Made by a program: the position numbers and the translations under genes. The notes beneath the pieces were generated by a model. The model was not told the origin of the DNA, did not search any database, and saw only the letters and a program-made list of their open reading frames with translations. From Mycobacterium sp. 1554424.7 (GTDB lineage Bacteria > Actinomycetota > Actinomycetes > Mycobacteriales > Mycobacteriaceae), in the NCBI RefSeq assembly GCF_001665295.1, contig NZ_LZSE01000091.1, positions 39,429 to 103,428 on the forward strand: a stretch of 64,000 nt of DNA, written 5' to 3'. Shown one piece after another: positions 25,171-34,391 of this stretch. Positions within the stretch are counted from its first letter, which is position 1. Each line of letters starts with the position of its first letter.

Positions 25171-27975
25171 TCAATCAGAGCCGCGCATCAGCTGCGCCAA
25201 CTGTGCGCGGGAGGCAATTCCTAGTTTGGCAAACGCATTGTGCACGTGGGTCTTCACCGTGTGAGGCGAGAGATGCAATTGCTGCGCGACGGAGCGGTTG
25301 GTCGCCCCCTGTGCGATGAGGTTGACGACCGTGAGTTCCGAGTCGGTGAGGCTGTCCCAGCCCGTTTTGGCCCGTGGCTGGGCGACAATGCGCCGTTCCA
25401 CACCTAATCGGCGCAACTCGCGGCCGATCCGACGGGCATCCGCAACGGCTTCGCATTCCACGAAAGTGTCGAATGCCTTATTGAGGCATTCGATTGCCTC
25501 CGCATCGCGTCCGGCGCGCACTAGCTCACCAGCGGCGTCTTCGGCGGCACCGGCGTAAAGAAGCGGCCGCCACCTGTTAAGGGTGTTGGCCGCCTCCAAG
25601 AGCGCATCGGCGTCACGTTCCAGGATTGCACGGGCCTGCTGTGCGACCGCTGCGAACAAAGCCACTCCGGGGCGCTCGCGTTCCAGCACCTCGATGCTGT
25701 GCAGCACTCGCGCGCGCAGACCGGCGTCCCCGGCCGTTGAAGCCACCCGCGCCGTCAACGTCAGCTGATCGAACACGTTGGGCCACAGCGGTGTGATGAC
25801 ACGGGTGTTCTGGCCCCCGAGCCAGCGCGCCGCATCGTGGACGTCGCCGCGGGCCCACGCGGCAAGCGCGACGACGTAAGCAGCGCCGCAGGACAGCAAG
25901 GGTGAGGCGCTTGAGTACAGTTTTGTCGCCTCAGATACCAGATCTTGCAATAACTTTCGGTCGCCCGTTCGCGCGGCCACCTCAGCAAGCACGAGCATGC
26001 GCTCAATGTTGACCTCGGTATTGTTCGCCCATTCGCGCCGCGGCAGTGCCTCGATGGTGCCGCGCGCCGCGGCCAAACGACCCGCGGCCACATGAACCAT
26101 CCCGCCCAGGTGGGTCCAGCCAGGAAGCGCCATCGCGTTGCGCTCGCGATGGGCTTTATCGGTACCCTCGGCAACTTGGGCGCTGGCTTCCTCTAAGGTG
26201 CCCACGCAAACTATCAGGCCTGCGTGGCGCTTGGCTGCGTATACGCCGCCGAAGGTCGCCTTGCCGCCGCGCGTCAGTGCTGCGACCTCGTCCATGCGCC
26301 GAAGCGCGCGCACCGCATAACCGTCCTGATAGTCGATCAGGGCAAGCGCGGTGGCACTGACGATCCGGGCCTCCAAATCACCGGTCGCCTTGGCCGCGCC
26401 GGCGGCGACGCAAGCCGCCGAAGCGTCCGCGTGCAGGCCGTTGACCACCTCGAAGTAGGCCAACCATGCCTGATGGCGCGCCCTCGTGATGTCGTTGATG
26501 CCGACCAACTGCAGCGCACGACGTATCTCGGCGATGCGTTGCGCCGGGTCCTCGGTGCCTGCGGCCACCCCCAGCCGAATCTCGGCTTCGTCGTCCTGTG
26601 ACAGCTGCGTTGCGAGCGCGCTGTCGGCAAGCGCCTGCGCCTCGTCATAACGGGTGGCTCGATTTAGCAACTCCACCGTTTCGGCGACCAGGGGACCATG
26701 CTCAGCGTCGTTGGCGGGCAGTAGCTCCAGTGCGCGCTTGCTCAGGTCCGCGGCAGCGCTGGCATCGCCGTGGCCGACCGCTTGGGCGGCTTGTCGCAGT
26801 GCGTCGATGGCCTCTCGGTCTCCGGGTTCGGCGCTGCGTGCCAGCTGGGTGGCGACCTCGGCCGGGGCCGCGCCCATCCCGAGCATGACCGACGCTGATT
26901 GGCGTTCCATCGCCCGGCGCAACGACTGCGGCAACGACTGTCTGGTGGCCTCGCGCAGCAAGTCGTGCCGAAACCTCAACCGCTCACCATCTTCCACGAG
27001 AAGATCGGTGCGCACCGCCTCGTCGAGCGCCGACAGCAACGACGCGGGTGAGCGTTCCAGCATCGCGGCCAGCAAGCCAGCCGAGAACCGGTCGGGCAGC
27101 ACCGCGGCCACCCGCACCACTTCTGAAGCACCGTTGGAGAGCAGGTCCAGTCGCTGGTGAATACCGGCGCCCAGCCGTCGCGGCAGCGCCTCTCCGGTGA
27201 CTATCGCACGGCCGCCGCTGACCTTCAGTCGGTCTTCCTCGCCCAGACCCAGCACGAGCTCGCTGACCAAAAACGGGTTTCCGTGCGCCTTGGCGGCCAG
27301 ATTCAGCAGCGACACATCGGCTTTCGCGCGCACGGCGTCGCGGACCATGTCGGCGACGGCGTCGGGGGTTATAGCCCCCAATCGCAAGAATGTGGCATTC
27401 GCGCGTTGCAGCACCGACAACGTCTCCTGCACCGCCGGCCCGCCGGCCCCGGTGCGGACAGTCAAGACCCACAACACCGCCGCATCCGGCGGCGCGGTGG
27501 TGAGCGACCGCAGCGCCAACAGGGTGGCGTTATCGGCCCAGTGGATGTCCTCCAGGACGATCACCAGCGGCGTTTCCGCGGCCGCCGCATGAATGGCGTC
27601 GGCTAAATCGTGCACCACCCAGTAGCGGAGATCGGCCGAGGTTCCCAAGCGACGCAAAGCCGCCGCATCACCGACGGGAGGCTCCGCGCGCAGGGTCGCC
27701 ATGAACAGCGAGAAAAACGGCACGCTCTGCTGGTATTCGAAGGCCTCGCCGAACAGTGCCCGAACACCGGCCTTGTCAGCGAGCGCCAAGACCTCGGTGA
27801 GTAACCGGCTCTTGCCGATGCCCGGCGGGCCTTCGATGACCAGCACGCCCCCGCGCCCCCGGGCCACCGCATTGACCCGCGCGCCAACCGTTTTCAGCTC
27901 GTCTGCCCGCCCCCGAATGGGCGGGGTGATCAAGCGTTGGCCGCCGACATCGAATAGGCCGGTTGAAGACCCCAC
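25171..27975 (-). CDS. ATPase-LuxR transcriptional regulator, tandem copy 1
   Basis: This 934-residue regulator has an N-terminal AAA-type ATPase (GPPGIGKSR Walker A at about 49-57, LVIVLEDIHWAD Walker-B-like near 150), long helical TPR-like repeats, and a C-terminal LuxR HTH (LTDSELTVVNLIAQGATNR ... HLSPHTVKTHVHNAFAKLGI). The ATPase begins with the IRGRADEL box common to this class. The effector is unknown. It shares 586 bp without visible change with copy 2. No composite operator precedes it; its upstream gap holds a different palindrome (28002-28017). Confidence 0.92.
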   Translation of the reverse strand: MGSSTGLFDVGGQRLITPPIRGRADELKTVGARVNAVARGRGGVLVIEGPPGIGKSRLLTEVLALADKAGVRALFGEAFEYQQSVPFFSLFMATLRAEPPVGDAAALRRLGTSADLRYWVVHDLADAIHAAAAETPLVIVLEDIHWADNATLLALRSLTTAPPDAAVLWVLTVRTGAGGPAVQETLSVLQRANATFLRLGAITPDAVADMVRDAVRAKADVSLLNLAAKAHGNPFLVSELVLGLGEEDRLKVSGGRAIVTGEALPRRLGAGIHQRLDLLSNGASEVVRVAAVLPDRFSAGLLAAMLERSPASLLSALDEAVRTDLLVEDGERLRFRHDLLREATRQSLPQSLRRAMERQSASVMLGMGAAPAEVATQLARSAEPGDREAIDALRQAAQAVGHGDASAAADLSKRALELLPANDAEHGPLVAETVELLNRATRYDEAQALADSALATQLSQDDEAEIRLGVAAGTEDPAQRIAEIRRALQLVGINDITRARHQAWLAYFEVVNGLHADASAACVAAGAAKATGDLEARIVSATALALIDYQDGYAVRALRRMDEVAALTRGGKATFGGVYAAKRHAGLIVCVGTLEEASAQVAEGTDKAHRERNAMALPGWTHLGGMVHVAAGRLAAARGTIEALPRREWANNTEVNIERMLVLAEVAARTGDRKLLQDLVSEATKLYSSASPLLSCGAAYVVALAAWARGDVHDAARWLGGQNTRVITPLWPNVFDQLTLTARVASTAGDAGLRARVLHSIEVLERERPGVALFAAVAQQARAILERDADALLEAANTLNRWRPLLYAGAAEDAAGELVRAGRDAEAIECLNKAFDTFVECEAVADARRIGRELRRLGVERRIVAQPRAKTGWDSLTDSELTVVNLIAQGATNRSVAQQLHLSPHTVKTHVHNAFAKLGIASRAQLAQLMRGSD
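26772..27357. repeat. Long repeat with the middle of regulator copy 2 (gene conversion tract)
   Basis: These 586 bp read the same as 29665-30250 with no difference I could find, whereas the flanks differ by many bases per 100. The tract covers the end of the ATPase domain and the following helical region. Recent gene conversion or unequal crossing-over is the simplest explanation. Confidence 0.8.
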
Positions 27976-28001
27976 AGGATCCCTGTCTTCCGTTTACCGG
28001 A

Positions 28002-28050
28002 CTGCACTGCAGTGCAGATCATTGTAGGCGGTGCACCTCGCCGACCAGAT
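28002..28050 (-). promoter_or_regulatory. Regulator-specific palindrome and repeat upstream of copy 1
   Basis: A perfect 16-bp palindrome CTGCACTGCAGTGCAG (28002-28017) is followed by ATCATTGTAGGCGGTGCACCTC. A related block lies before copy 2 at 30899-30946 with GTGCACGTCAT twice, 20 bp apart. The conserved ATTGTAGGCGGTGCAC core between otherwise diverged genes suggests autoregulation. Confidence 0.5.
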
Positions 28051-28060
28051 TTGCTGTCGA

Positions 28061-30868
28061 TCAATCCGAGCGACGCATGAGCTGCCCCAATTGGGCACGC
28101 GAGGTGATGCCCAGCTTGGCGAATGCGTTGTGGACGTGGGTCTTCACTGTGTGGGGAGAAAGGTGCAGCGCGGTGGCGACGTCGCGGTTCGTCGCGCCCT
28201 GTGCGATGAGGTTGATGACCTTAAGCTCGGCGTCGGTGAGGCTGTCCCAGCCCGTTTTTGCCCGCGGATGCGTGACGATGCGGCGCTCTACACCTAACCG
28301 GCGCAATGCACGCCCGACCCGGCGGGCATCGGCCATCGCCTCGCAGTCGATGTAGGTGTCGAATGCGGCATTGAGCTGAGCAACCGCCGCATCGTCACGA
28401 TCGATGTGGGCGAGTTCAGCGCCGGCGTCCTCAGCAGCTGCGGCGTAAAGAAGCGGCCGCGACGACGATTGAAGCAACTCCGCGGCAGCCGCCAATGATG
28501 CGGCGTCACGCTCGAGGATTCCGCGGGCATATCCGGCCACTCCCGCGAACAGCGTCACCGGTGGTCGCTCACGTTCCAGCGCCTCGGTGGCGTGCAGGAC
28601 ACGTGCGCGCAAGCCGGCATCACCGGCGGCCGAAGCGACCTGCGCACCCAAGATCACCAGATCTAAGACCTCAGGGGTGAGTGGTGTTCCCAGCAGGGTG
28701 ATGTCGCCGAGCCAGCGCATCGCGTCATGGACGTCGTCGCGCTGCCACGCCGCCAGCGCGAGCACCTGCGCCGCCGCGCGACGTACCGTAGATCCCCCGG
28801 CGGGGTAGGCGTTACGAGCGTCATTGGCCATCTGCTGCAGCAAGTTTCGGTCATCGGTGTGCGCCGCCACTTCGGCGAGGAGCGCAATGCGGATGACCTC
28901 CAGGTCGGTCGCAACTGTCGGATGCGGGCGCCGCAAAGATTCAACCGCGGCGCGAGCGGCAGCCAACCGGCCCGCGGCGAGATGGACCCAGCCGTCAATA
29001 TCGGCCCAGATATCAAGGGCCATCACATTACGTTCCCGGCGGGCTTGCTCTATTCCCTCGGCGACCTGGGCTGCAGCGTCGTCCAACCGGCCGACAACCG
29101 CCAGGAGGTTCGCGTGGTGCGCTGCAACCAAGCCGTGGGCTGCCGTCGGCTCACTTGCCTGGGCAAGCGCGCAAGCATTCTCGAGCCGGCGCAGGGCTCG
29201 GTCCGCATACCCGTCCGCGCAGTCGAGACATGCGAGGGTGACATCGGTTACGATCCTCGACTCGACGTCACCCGTCGATGCCGCGATCGCGGCGGCCTCG
29301 TCGGCTGCCCCGCGGTGTTCCTCGCGTTGGTCGAACAGCAGGTTGTATGCCAGCAAGGCCAGATGCCGTGCCCGTGTGACGTCGGTGATGCCGCCCAACT
29401 CGAGCGCCCGCCGATTCTCCTCCACGCGCCGCTGGGCGCTGTGCTTGGTGAGCGTCGGAAGCCGGAGGCGAATCTCGGCCTCTTCCTCGGGCGAGGTCGC
29501 CTCCGAAAGGGCCGCAACGGCCAACTCCTCGGCCTCGCTGTAGCGGCTGGCCCGGTTGAGCAGCTCCACCGTTTCGGCGACGAGCGACCCGCGCTCAGCG
29601 TCGTCACCGGGCAACAGTTCCAATGCGCGCTTGCTCAGGTCCGCGGCAGCGCTGGCATCGCCGCGGCCGACCGCTTGGGCGGCTTGTCGCAGTGCGTCGA
29701 TGGCCTCTCGGTCTCCGGGTTCGGCGCTGCGTGCCAGCTGGGTGGCGACCTCGGCCGGGGCCGCGCCCATCCCGAGCATGACCGACGCTGATTGGCGTTC
29801 CATCGCCCGGCGCAACGACTGCGGCAACGACTGTCTGGTGGCCTCGCGCAGCAAGTCGTGCCGAAACCTCAACCGCTCACCATCTTCCACGAGAAGATCG
29901 GTGCGCACCGCCTCGTCGAGCGCCGACAGCAACGACGCGGGTGAGCGTTCCAGCATCGCGGCCAGCAAGCCAGCCGAGAACCGGTCGGGCAGCACCGCGG
30001 CCACCCGCACCACTTCTGAAGCACCGTTGGAGAGCAGGTCCAGTCGCTGGTGAATACCGGCGCCCAGCCGTCGCGGCAGCGCCTCTCCGGTGACTATCGC
30101 ACGGCCGCCGCTGACCTTCAGTCGGTCTTCCTCGCCCAGACCCAGCACGAGCTCGCTGACCAAAAACGGGTTTCCGTGCGCCTTGGCGGCCAGATTCAGC
30201 AGCGACACATCGGCTTTCGCGCGCACGGCGTCGCGGACCATGTCGGCGACCGCATCCGGCGTCATGGCCCCCAATCGCAAGAATGTGGCATTCGCGCGTT
30301 GCAGCACCGACAACGTCTCCTGCACCGCCGGCCCGCCGGCCCCGGTGCGAGCAGTCAAGACCCACAACACCGCCGCATCCGGCCGCGCGGTGGCGAGCGA
30401 CCGCAGCGCCAACAGCGTGCCATAGTCGGCCCAGTGAACGTCCTCCAGGACGATCACCAAGGGCATATCCGCGGCCGCCGCATGGATCGCGTCGGCTAAA
30501 TCGTGCACCACCCAGTAGCGCAGATCCGCCGAGCCGCCTAGTTGGCGCAGCGCCTCAACGTCGCCGATCGGGGGATCGGCGTTAAGCGTGGCCATGAACA
30601 GCGAAAAAAACGGCACCGTCTGCTGGTATTCGAAGGCCTCGCCGAACAGTGCCCGAACACCAGCCGTGTCAGCGAGCGCCAAGACCTCGGTCAGCAGACG
30701 GCTCTTGCCGATGCCGGGTGGGCCTTCGATGACCAGCACGCCGCCGCGCCCCCGGGCCACCGCATTAACGAGCGCGCCGATCATTTTCAGCTCGTCCGCC
30801 CGCCCCCGAATGGGCGGAGTGATCAGGCGTTGGCCGCCGGCGTCGAATAGGCCCGTTGAAGACCCCAT
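28061..30868 (-). CDS. ATPase-LuxR transcriptional regulator, tandem copy 2
   Basis: This 935-residue paralogue of its neighbours has the same layout: IRGRADEL, GPPGIGKSR, LVIVLEDVHWAD, helical repeats and a LuxR HTH ending GITSRAQLGQLMRRSD. The N-terminal 300 residues and the conversion tract are almost identical to copy 1, but the region of about residues 420-800, where an inducer would bind, is strongly diverged. That pattern suggests paralogues that sense different signals but bind similar DNA. It lies 85 bp from copy 1's start and 91 bp from copy 3's stop. Confidence 0.92.
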   Translation of the reverse strand: MGSSTGLFDAGGQRLITPPIRGRADELKMIGALVNAVARGRGGVLVIEGPPGIGKSRLLTEVLALADTAGVRALFGEAFEYQQTVPFFSLFMATLNADPPIGDVEALRQLGGSADLRYWVVHDLADAIHAAAADMPLVIVLEDVHWADYGTLLALRSLATARPDAAVLWVLTARTGAGGPAVQETLSVLQRANATFLRLGAMTPDAVADMVRDAVRAKADVSLLNLAAKAHGNPFLVSELVLGLGEEDRLKVSGGRAIVTGEALPRRLGAGIHQRLDLLSNGASEVVRVAAVLPDRFSAGLLAAMLERSPASLLSALDEAVRTDLLVEDGERLRFRHDLLREATRQSLPQSLRRAMERQSASVMLGMGAAPAEVATQLARSAEPGDREAIDALRQAAQAVGRGDASAAADLSKRALELLPGDDAERGSLVAETVELLNRASRYSEAEELAVAALSEATSPEEEAEIRLRLPTLTKHSAQRRVEENRRALELGGITDVTRARHLALLAYNLLFDQREEHRGAADEAAAIAASTGDVESRIVTDVTLACLDCADGYADRALRRLENACALAQASEPTAAHGLVAAHHANLLAVVGRLDDAAAQVAEGIEQARRERNVMALDIWADIDGWVHLAAGRLAAARAAVESLRRPHPTVATDLEVIRIALLAEVAAHTDDRNLLQQMANDARNAYPAGGSTVRRAAAQVLALAAWQRDDVHDAMRWLGDITLLGTPLTPEVLDLVILGAQVASAAGDAGLRARVLHATEALERERPPVTLFAGVAGYARGILERDAASLAAAAELLQSSSRPLLYAAAAEDAGAELAHIDRDDAAVAQLNAAFDTYIDCEAMADARRVGRALRRLGVERRIVTHPRAKTGWDSLTDAELKVINLIAQGATNRDVATALHLSPHTVKTHVHNAFAKLGITSRAQLGQLMRRSD
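29665..30250. repeat. Partner of the 26772-27357 repeat within regulator copy 2
   Basis: See the partner tract. Boundaries are set by the first visible mismatches: a T/C difference at 26771/29664 and a G/C difference at 27358/30251. Confidence 0.8.
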
Positions 30869-30898
30869 CGGGTGTCCTGTCTAACGCTCAATTACCGG

Positions 30899-30946
30899 AC
30901 TGCCGTTGCAGTGCACGTCATTGTAGGCGGTGCACGTCATCCACCA
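30899..30946 (-). promoter_or_regulatory. Regulator-specific repeat upstream of copy 2
   Basis: Contains GTGCACGTCAT twice (30911-30921 and 30930-30940) around ATTGTAGGCG, matching the element upstream of copy 1. The palindrome seen there is degenerate here (CTGCCGTTGCAGTGCA). Confidence 0.4.
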
Positions 30947-30959
30947 GATTTGCTGTCGG

Positions 30960-33755
30960 TCAATCAGCGCCGCGCATAAGCTGTGCCAATTGGGCGCGCG
31001 AGGCAATGCCCAATTTGGCGAATGCGTTGTGGACGTGCGTCTTCACCGTGTGGGGAGAAAGGTGCAGCTGCGCGGCGACGTCGCGGTTGGTCGCGCCCTG
31101 TGCGATGAGGTTGATGACCCTGAGTTCGGAATCGGTGAGGCTGTCCCAACCGGTTGCTGCCCTCGGGTGCGTGACGATGCGGCGTTCCACTCCTAAGCGG
31201 CGCAATGCACGCCCGACCCGGCGGGCATCGGCCATCGCCTCACACTCGGCGTAGGTGTCGAACGCCGCGTTCAGCTGGTCGATCGCCTCGGCGTTGTGCT
31301 GTGCGCGAGCCAGCTCGCCGCCAGCGTCCTCCGCGGCGCTGGCGTAGAGCAGCGGCCGCGAAGACGCGCGAAGCGACTCCGCGGCGGCCACCAAGGCCTG
31401 GGCGTCACGCTCGAGGATCCCGCGGGCGTGATTAGCGACCGCGGTGAACAACGGGACCGCCGGCCTCTCCCGTTCAAGCACCTCAACGGCATCCGGAAGA
31501 CGCGCTAGCAGGCCGGCGTCACCGGCGGCTGACGCCACCCGCGCGGTCAAGGTCAGCTGATCCAAAACCGTTGGCAAGAACGGTGTTACGAGAAGCGAGA
31601 TATCGCCGCCGAGCCAGCGCACCGCGTCATGGACGTCGTCGCGCTGCCACGCCGCCAGACCTAGCAGGCCCGCCGCCTCTCGCCGTACTGAAGGCGAACC
31701 ATTGGAGTAGGCATCCCGCGCCTCACTCATCGTCTCTAGCAACAACGTTCGATCGTCGGTGCGCGCCGCCACCTCCGCCAGGATGAACATGCGCCTCGCG
31801 TCCACATAGGTCGACTCCGTCCGATTCGGCGTTGGCAACCACTCGGTTGCGGCCCGGGCGGCCGACAACCGGCCCGCGGCCAGCTCCATCCCCCCGGCCG
31901 TCAGGCCCCAGATGTGAACTGCCATGCCGTCGCGTTCCCTTTGCGATTGTTCTGTGCGGCCCGCGACCAGCACAGCGGCATCTTCCACCCGTCCGACCAC
32001 GGCAAGCAGGTTTGATAGGTGGATTGCCGCGAGGTGATGAGCGGTTGTATCGCCCGCGGGGGCCAGTGCTTGAAGGTCCTCAACGCGGTGTAGGGCGCGG
32101 TCCGCGTACCCGTTCACACAGTCGAGGCAGGCAAGTGCTATCCCGGACAGAATCTTCGACTCGAGATCGCCGGTGGATGCGGCGGCGGCCGCCGCTTCGT
32201 TGGCTGCCGCGCTGTCCTGTCCGTATTGGCCGTACATCGCCAGGTTGTACGCCAGCCATGCCCGATGTCGTGCCTCGGTGACGCCGCTGAGGTGGGGCAA
32301 CTGAAGTGCGCGGCGGTTCTCTTCGATGTGTCGGGTTGTCGTGTCCGTGGTTAGCGTCGGGAGACGGAGGCGAATCTTGGCCTCTTCCTCGGGCGAAAGC
32401 GCGGCAGACAAGCTGGTGATGGCCAACCCTTGCGCTTCCTCGTAGCGGGTGGCCCGGTTGAGCAGCACGATCGTTTCTGTCACGAGCGCCCCACGTCCTG
32501 GATCTTCGGCGGGCTGGAGTTCTAACGCGCGCCTGCTCAAATCCGCCGCAACGCTCGGATCGCTATTGGCTACCGACTGTGCGGCTTGGCGAAGTGCCGC
32601 GATCGCGGCCTGATCGCCCGCCTCAGCGCTACGGGCGAGCTGGGTCGCGACCTCCTCGGGTGCCGCCCCCAAATCCAGCATGATGGTCGCCGATTGCCGC
32701 TCCATCGCTCGACGCAGCGACTGGGGCAAAGATTGGCGCGTCGCTTCGCGCAGCAAATCGTGACGAAACTTCAGCTGATCGCCGTCTTCGACGAGTAGGT
32801 CGGCGCGGACAGCCTCGTCCACCGCGGATACCAGGGCAGTGGGTCGGCGTTCCAGCATCGCGGCGAGCAGCCGGGCCGAGAACCGGTCGGGCAGCACCGC
32901 GGCTACTCGCGCGACTTCGCCCGCACTGTTGGAGAGCTGGTCGAGTCGTTGCTGCATGGTGGCGCTGAGCCGTCGCGGCAACGTGTCTCCGGCGGCGACC
33001 GCGCGCCCGCCGCTGATATCGAGCCGACCTTCCTCGTCCAGTCCTCGCAGCAGCTCTGTCAGCAGAAACGGGTTGCCGTGCGCCTTGTCGGCCAGGCTCA
33101 ACAGCGATTCATCCGCGTTGGCCCGCACGGCGTCCTGCACGATGTCGGCAACGGCGCTCGGCGTCATGGCCGTCAACCGCAGAAACGTGGCGCCCTCGCG
33201 TTCCAGCGCGGTCAGCGTCTCCCGAACGGCCGGTCCGCCGGCGCCGGTTCGCGCGGTAAGCACCCACAGCACGGGGGCATCGGGCCGCGTCGCGGCCAGC
33301 GACCGCAGCGCCAGCAGGGTGGCATTGTCGGCCCAGTGGATGTCCTCGAGGATGATCGCCAAGGGTGTTCGAGACGCGGTCGCATGTACGGCGGCTTGGA
33401 GATCGCGCACCACCCAGTAGCGGAGATCGGCCGACGTGCCTAAGCGACGCAACGCCTCCACATCACCGACCGGCGGATCCGCGCGGAGGGTCGCCATGAA
33501 CAGCGAGAAAAACGGCACCGTCTGCTGGTACTCGAACGCCTCGCCGAATAGCGCCCGAACACCCGCCTTCTCGGCGAGCGTCAAGACCTCGGTCAGCAGG
33601 CGGCTCTTCCCGATGCCCGGCGGCCCCTCGATGACCAGTACGCCACCGTCGCCCTGAGTGACCGCTGCGATCAGGTCGCCGACCACCATCAGCTCGTCCG
33701 CCCGCCCCCGAATGGGCGGTGTGCGAGCCTTCCCCGACGGCCTCACCGTGCTCAC
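30960..33755 (-). CDS. ATPase-LuxR transcriptional regulator, tandem copy 3
   Basis: This 931-residue regulator is the most diverged of the three tandem paralogues. It starts with a different leader (STVRPSGKARTPP) before the shared IRGRADEL box, then has GPPGIGKSR, LAIILEDIHWAD, the repeat region, and an HTH ending GIASRAQLAQLMRGAD. GTG 33755 is the start. It is first in transcription order of the array and has a 270-bp upstream gap without the composite operator. Whether it binds that operator is the key open question. Confidence 0.92.
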   Translation of the reverse strand: MSTVRPSGKARTPPIRGRADELMVVGDLIAAVTQGDGGVLVIEGPPGIGKSRLLTEVLTLAEKAGVRALFGEAFEYQQTVPFFSLFMATLRADPPVGDVEALRRLGTSADLRYWVVRDLQAAVHATASRTPLAIILEDIHWADNATLLALRSLAATRPDAPVLWVLTARTGAGGPAVRETLTALEREGATFLRLTAMTPSAVADIVQDAVRANADESLLSLADKAHGNPFLLTELLRGLDEEGRLDISGGRAVAAGDTLPRRLSATMQQRLDQLSNSAGEVARVAAVLPDRFSARLLAAMLERRPTALVSAVDEAVRADLLVEDGDQLKFRHDLLREATRQSLPQSLRRAMERQSATIMLDLGAAPEEVATQLARSAEAGDQAAIAALRQAAQSVANSDPSVAADLSRRALELQPAEDPGRGALVTETIVLLNRATRYEEAQGLAITSLSAALSPEEEAKIRLRLPTLTTDTTTRHIEENRRALQLPHLSGVTEARHRAWLAYNLAMYGQYGQDSAAANEAAAAAASTGDLESKILSGIALACLDCVNGYADRALHRVEDLQALAPAGDTTAHHLAAIHLSNLLAVVGRVEDAAVLVAGRTEQSQRERDGMAVHIWGLTAGGMELAAGRLSAARAATEWLPTPNRTESTYVDARRMFILAEVAARTDDRTLLLETMSEARDAYSNGSPSVRREAAGLLGLAAWQRDDVHDAVRWLGGDISLLVTPFLPTVLDQLTLTARVASAAGDAGLLARLPDAVEVLERERPAVPLFTAVANHARGILERDAQALVAAAESLRASSRPLLYASAAEDAGGELARAQHNAEAIDQLNAAFDTYAECEAMADARRVGRALRRLGVERRIVTHPRAATGWDSLTDSELRVINLIAQGATNRDVAAQLHLSPHTVKTHVHNAFAKLGIASRAQLAQLMRGAD

Positions 33756-34026
33756 GCGGACCGGCGCCGCCCGCCATCAGGTATGCGGGCGGAAGACTTC
33801 CCCGTTGTGTTGTCCACAGTTCTCGCCCACCGTTAGCGCTGGTAGCCAGTGTAGACGTGCTGCTCTGCTGCCCCTGTTGTGCTTCTCCGTCAACAATTTG
33901 CTGCGACGGATCCGGCACGTTGTGTGGCAACCCCGGCGGGACACATCACCTCAGACTCAGGGCAGTAACTGCGCGTGGCAGCGGGCCGGGGTAGTGCGGC
34001 GCCACGGCCAGGGCCGCGGTGTGTCC
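33756..34026. other. Divergent intergenic region upstream of regulator copy 3
   Basis: No gene seen. With the operator and leader it makes a 420-bp gap up to 34176. Confidence 0.45.
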
Positions 34027-34067
34027 TCACCCGGGTGATCGACGCGGCGGGTGAAGACAACTCACCC
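34027..34067 (+). promoter_or_regulatory. Composite operator, copy 9
   Basis: TCACCCGGGTGA (34027-34038), 10 bp, GGGTGA (34049-34054), AGACAAC, TCACCC (34062-34067). All half-sites are perfect. It controls the membrane protein/UsfY-like unit and the molybdoenzyme relic. Confidence 0.85.
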
Positions 34068-34175
34068 GGCGCCCGGCCACACTCGACTTCCGAAAGACTT
34101 GCGCGCCGATGCGATTCGTCACCCACGCCGGCGTGTATCTAGCCAACTTTGATCATTGCGACCACCGGAGCACCA

Positions 34176-34391
34176 ATGACGATCTTCACCAAACGCGTTA
34201 GCCGCCGTACGGAGTCGGCTGGCGGGTCGCCACCCGGTCAATGTCTGCCCCCGGGCTTCCAAGCCCGCCAGGCGAGGTCGACTCCGCGCATCGACCCCGA
34301 TGACCGGCGATTCACATTCCGAAACCATCCCGGCGCCCAACACGGGTGGGCGAGGTCCCAACGCGGCGACTTGGACCTTGCCACGGGGCAA
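34176..34391 (+). pseudogene. Relic of the molybdoenzyme 5' end, joined in frame to a membrane protein
   Basis: From ATG 34176 the frame encodes residues that align with the first 70 residues of the molybdopterin oxidoreductase at 11882: R-x-x-P-P-G-Q, then TPRIDPDDRRFTFRNHPGAQH against TPRIDLDDWRFTIRDERGAEH. The bases before the ATG also match (ending CACCAATGA). The catalytic Cys region is missing and the frame runs on into the membrane protein at 34392. It is a truncated duplicate, not a working enzyme. Confidence 0.7.

Noticed and set aside
28727-29791. Plus-strand frame of 354 codons inside regulator copy 2
   Set aside because: Antisense to a well-supported regulator; no ribosome-binding site or domain.
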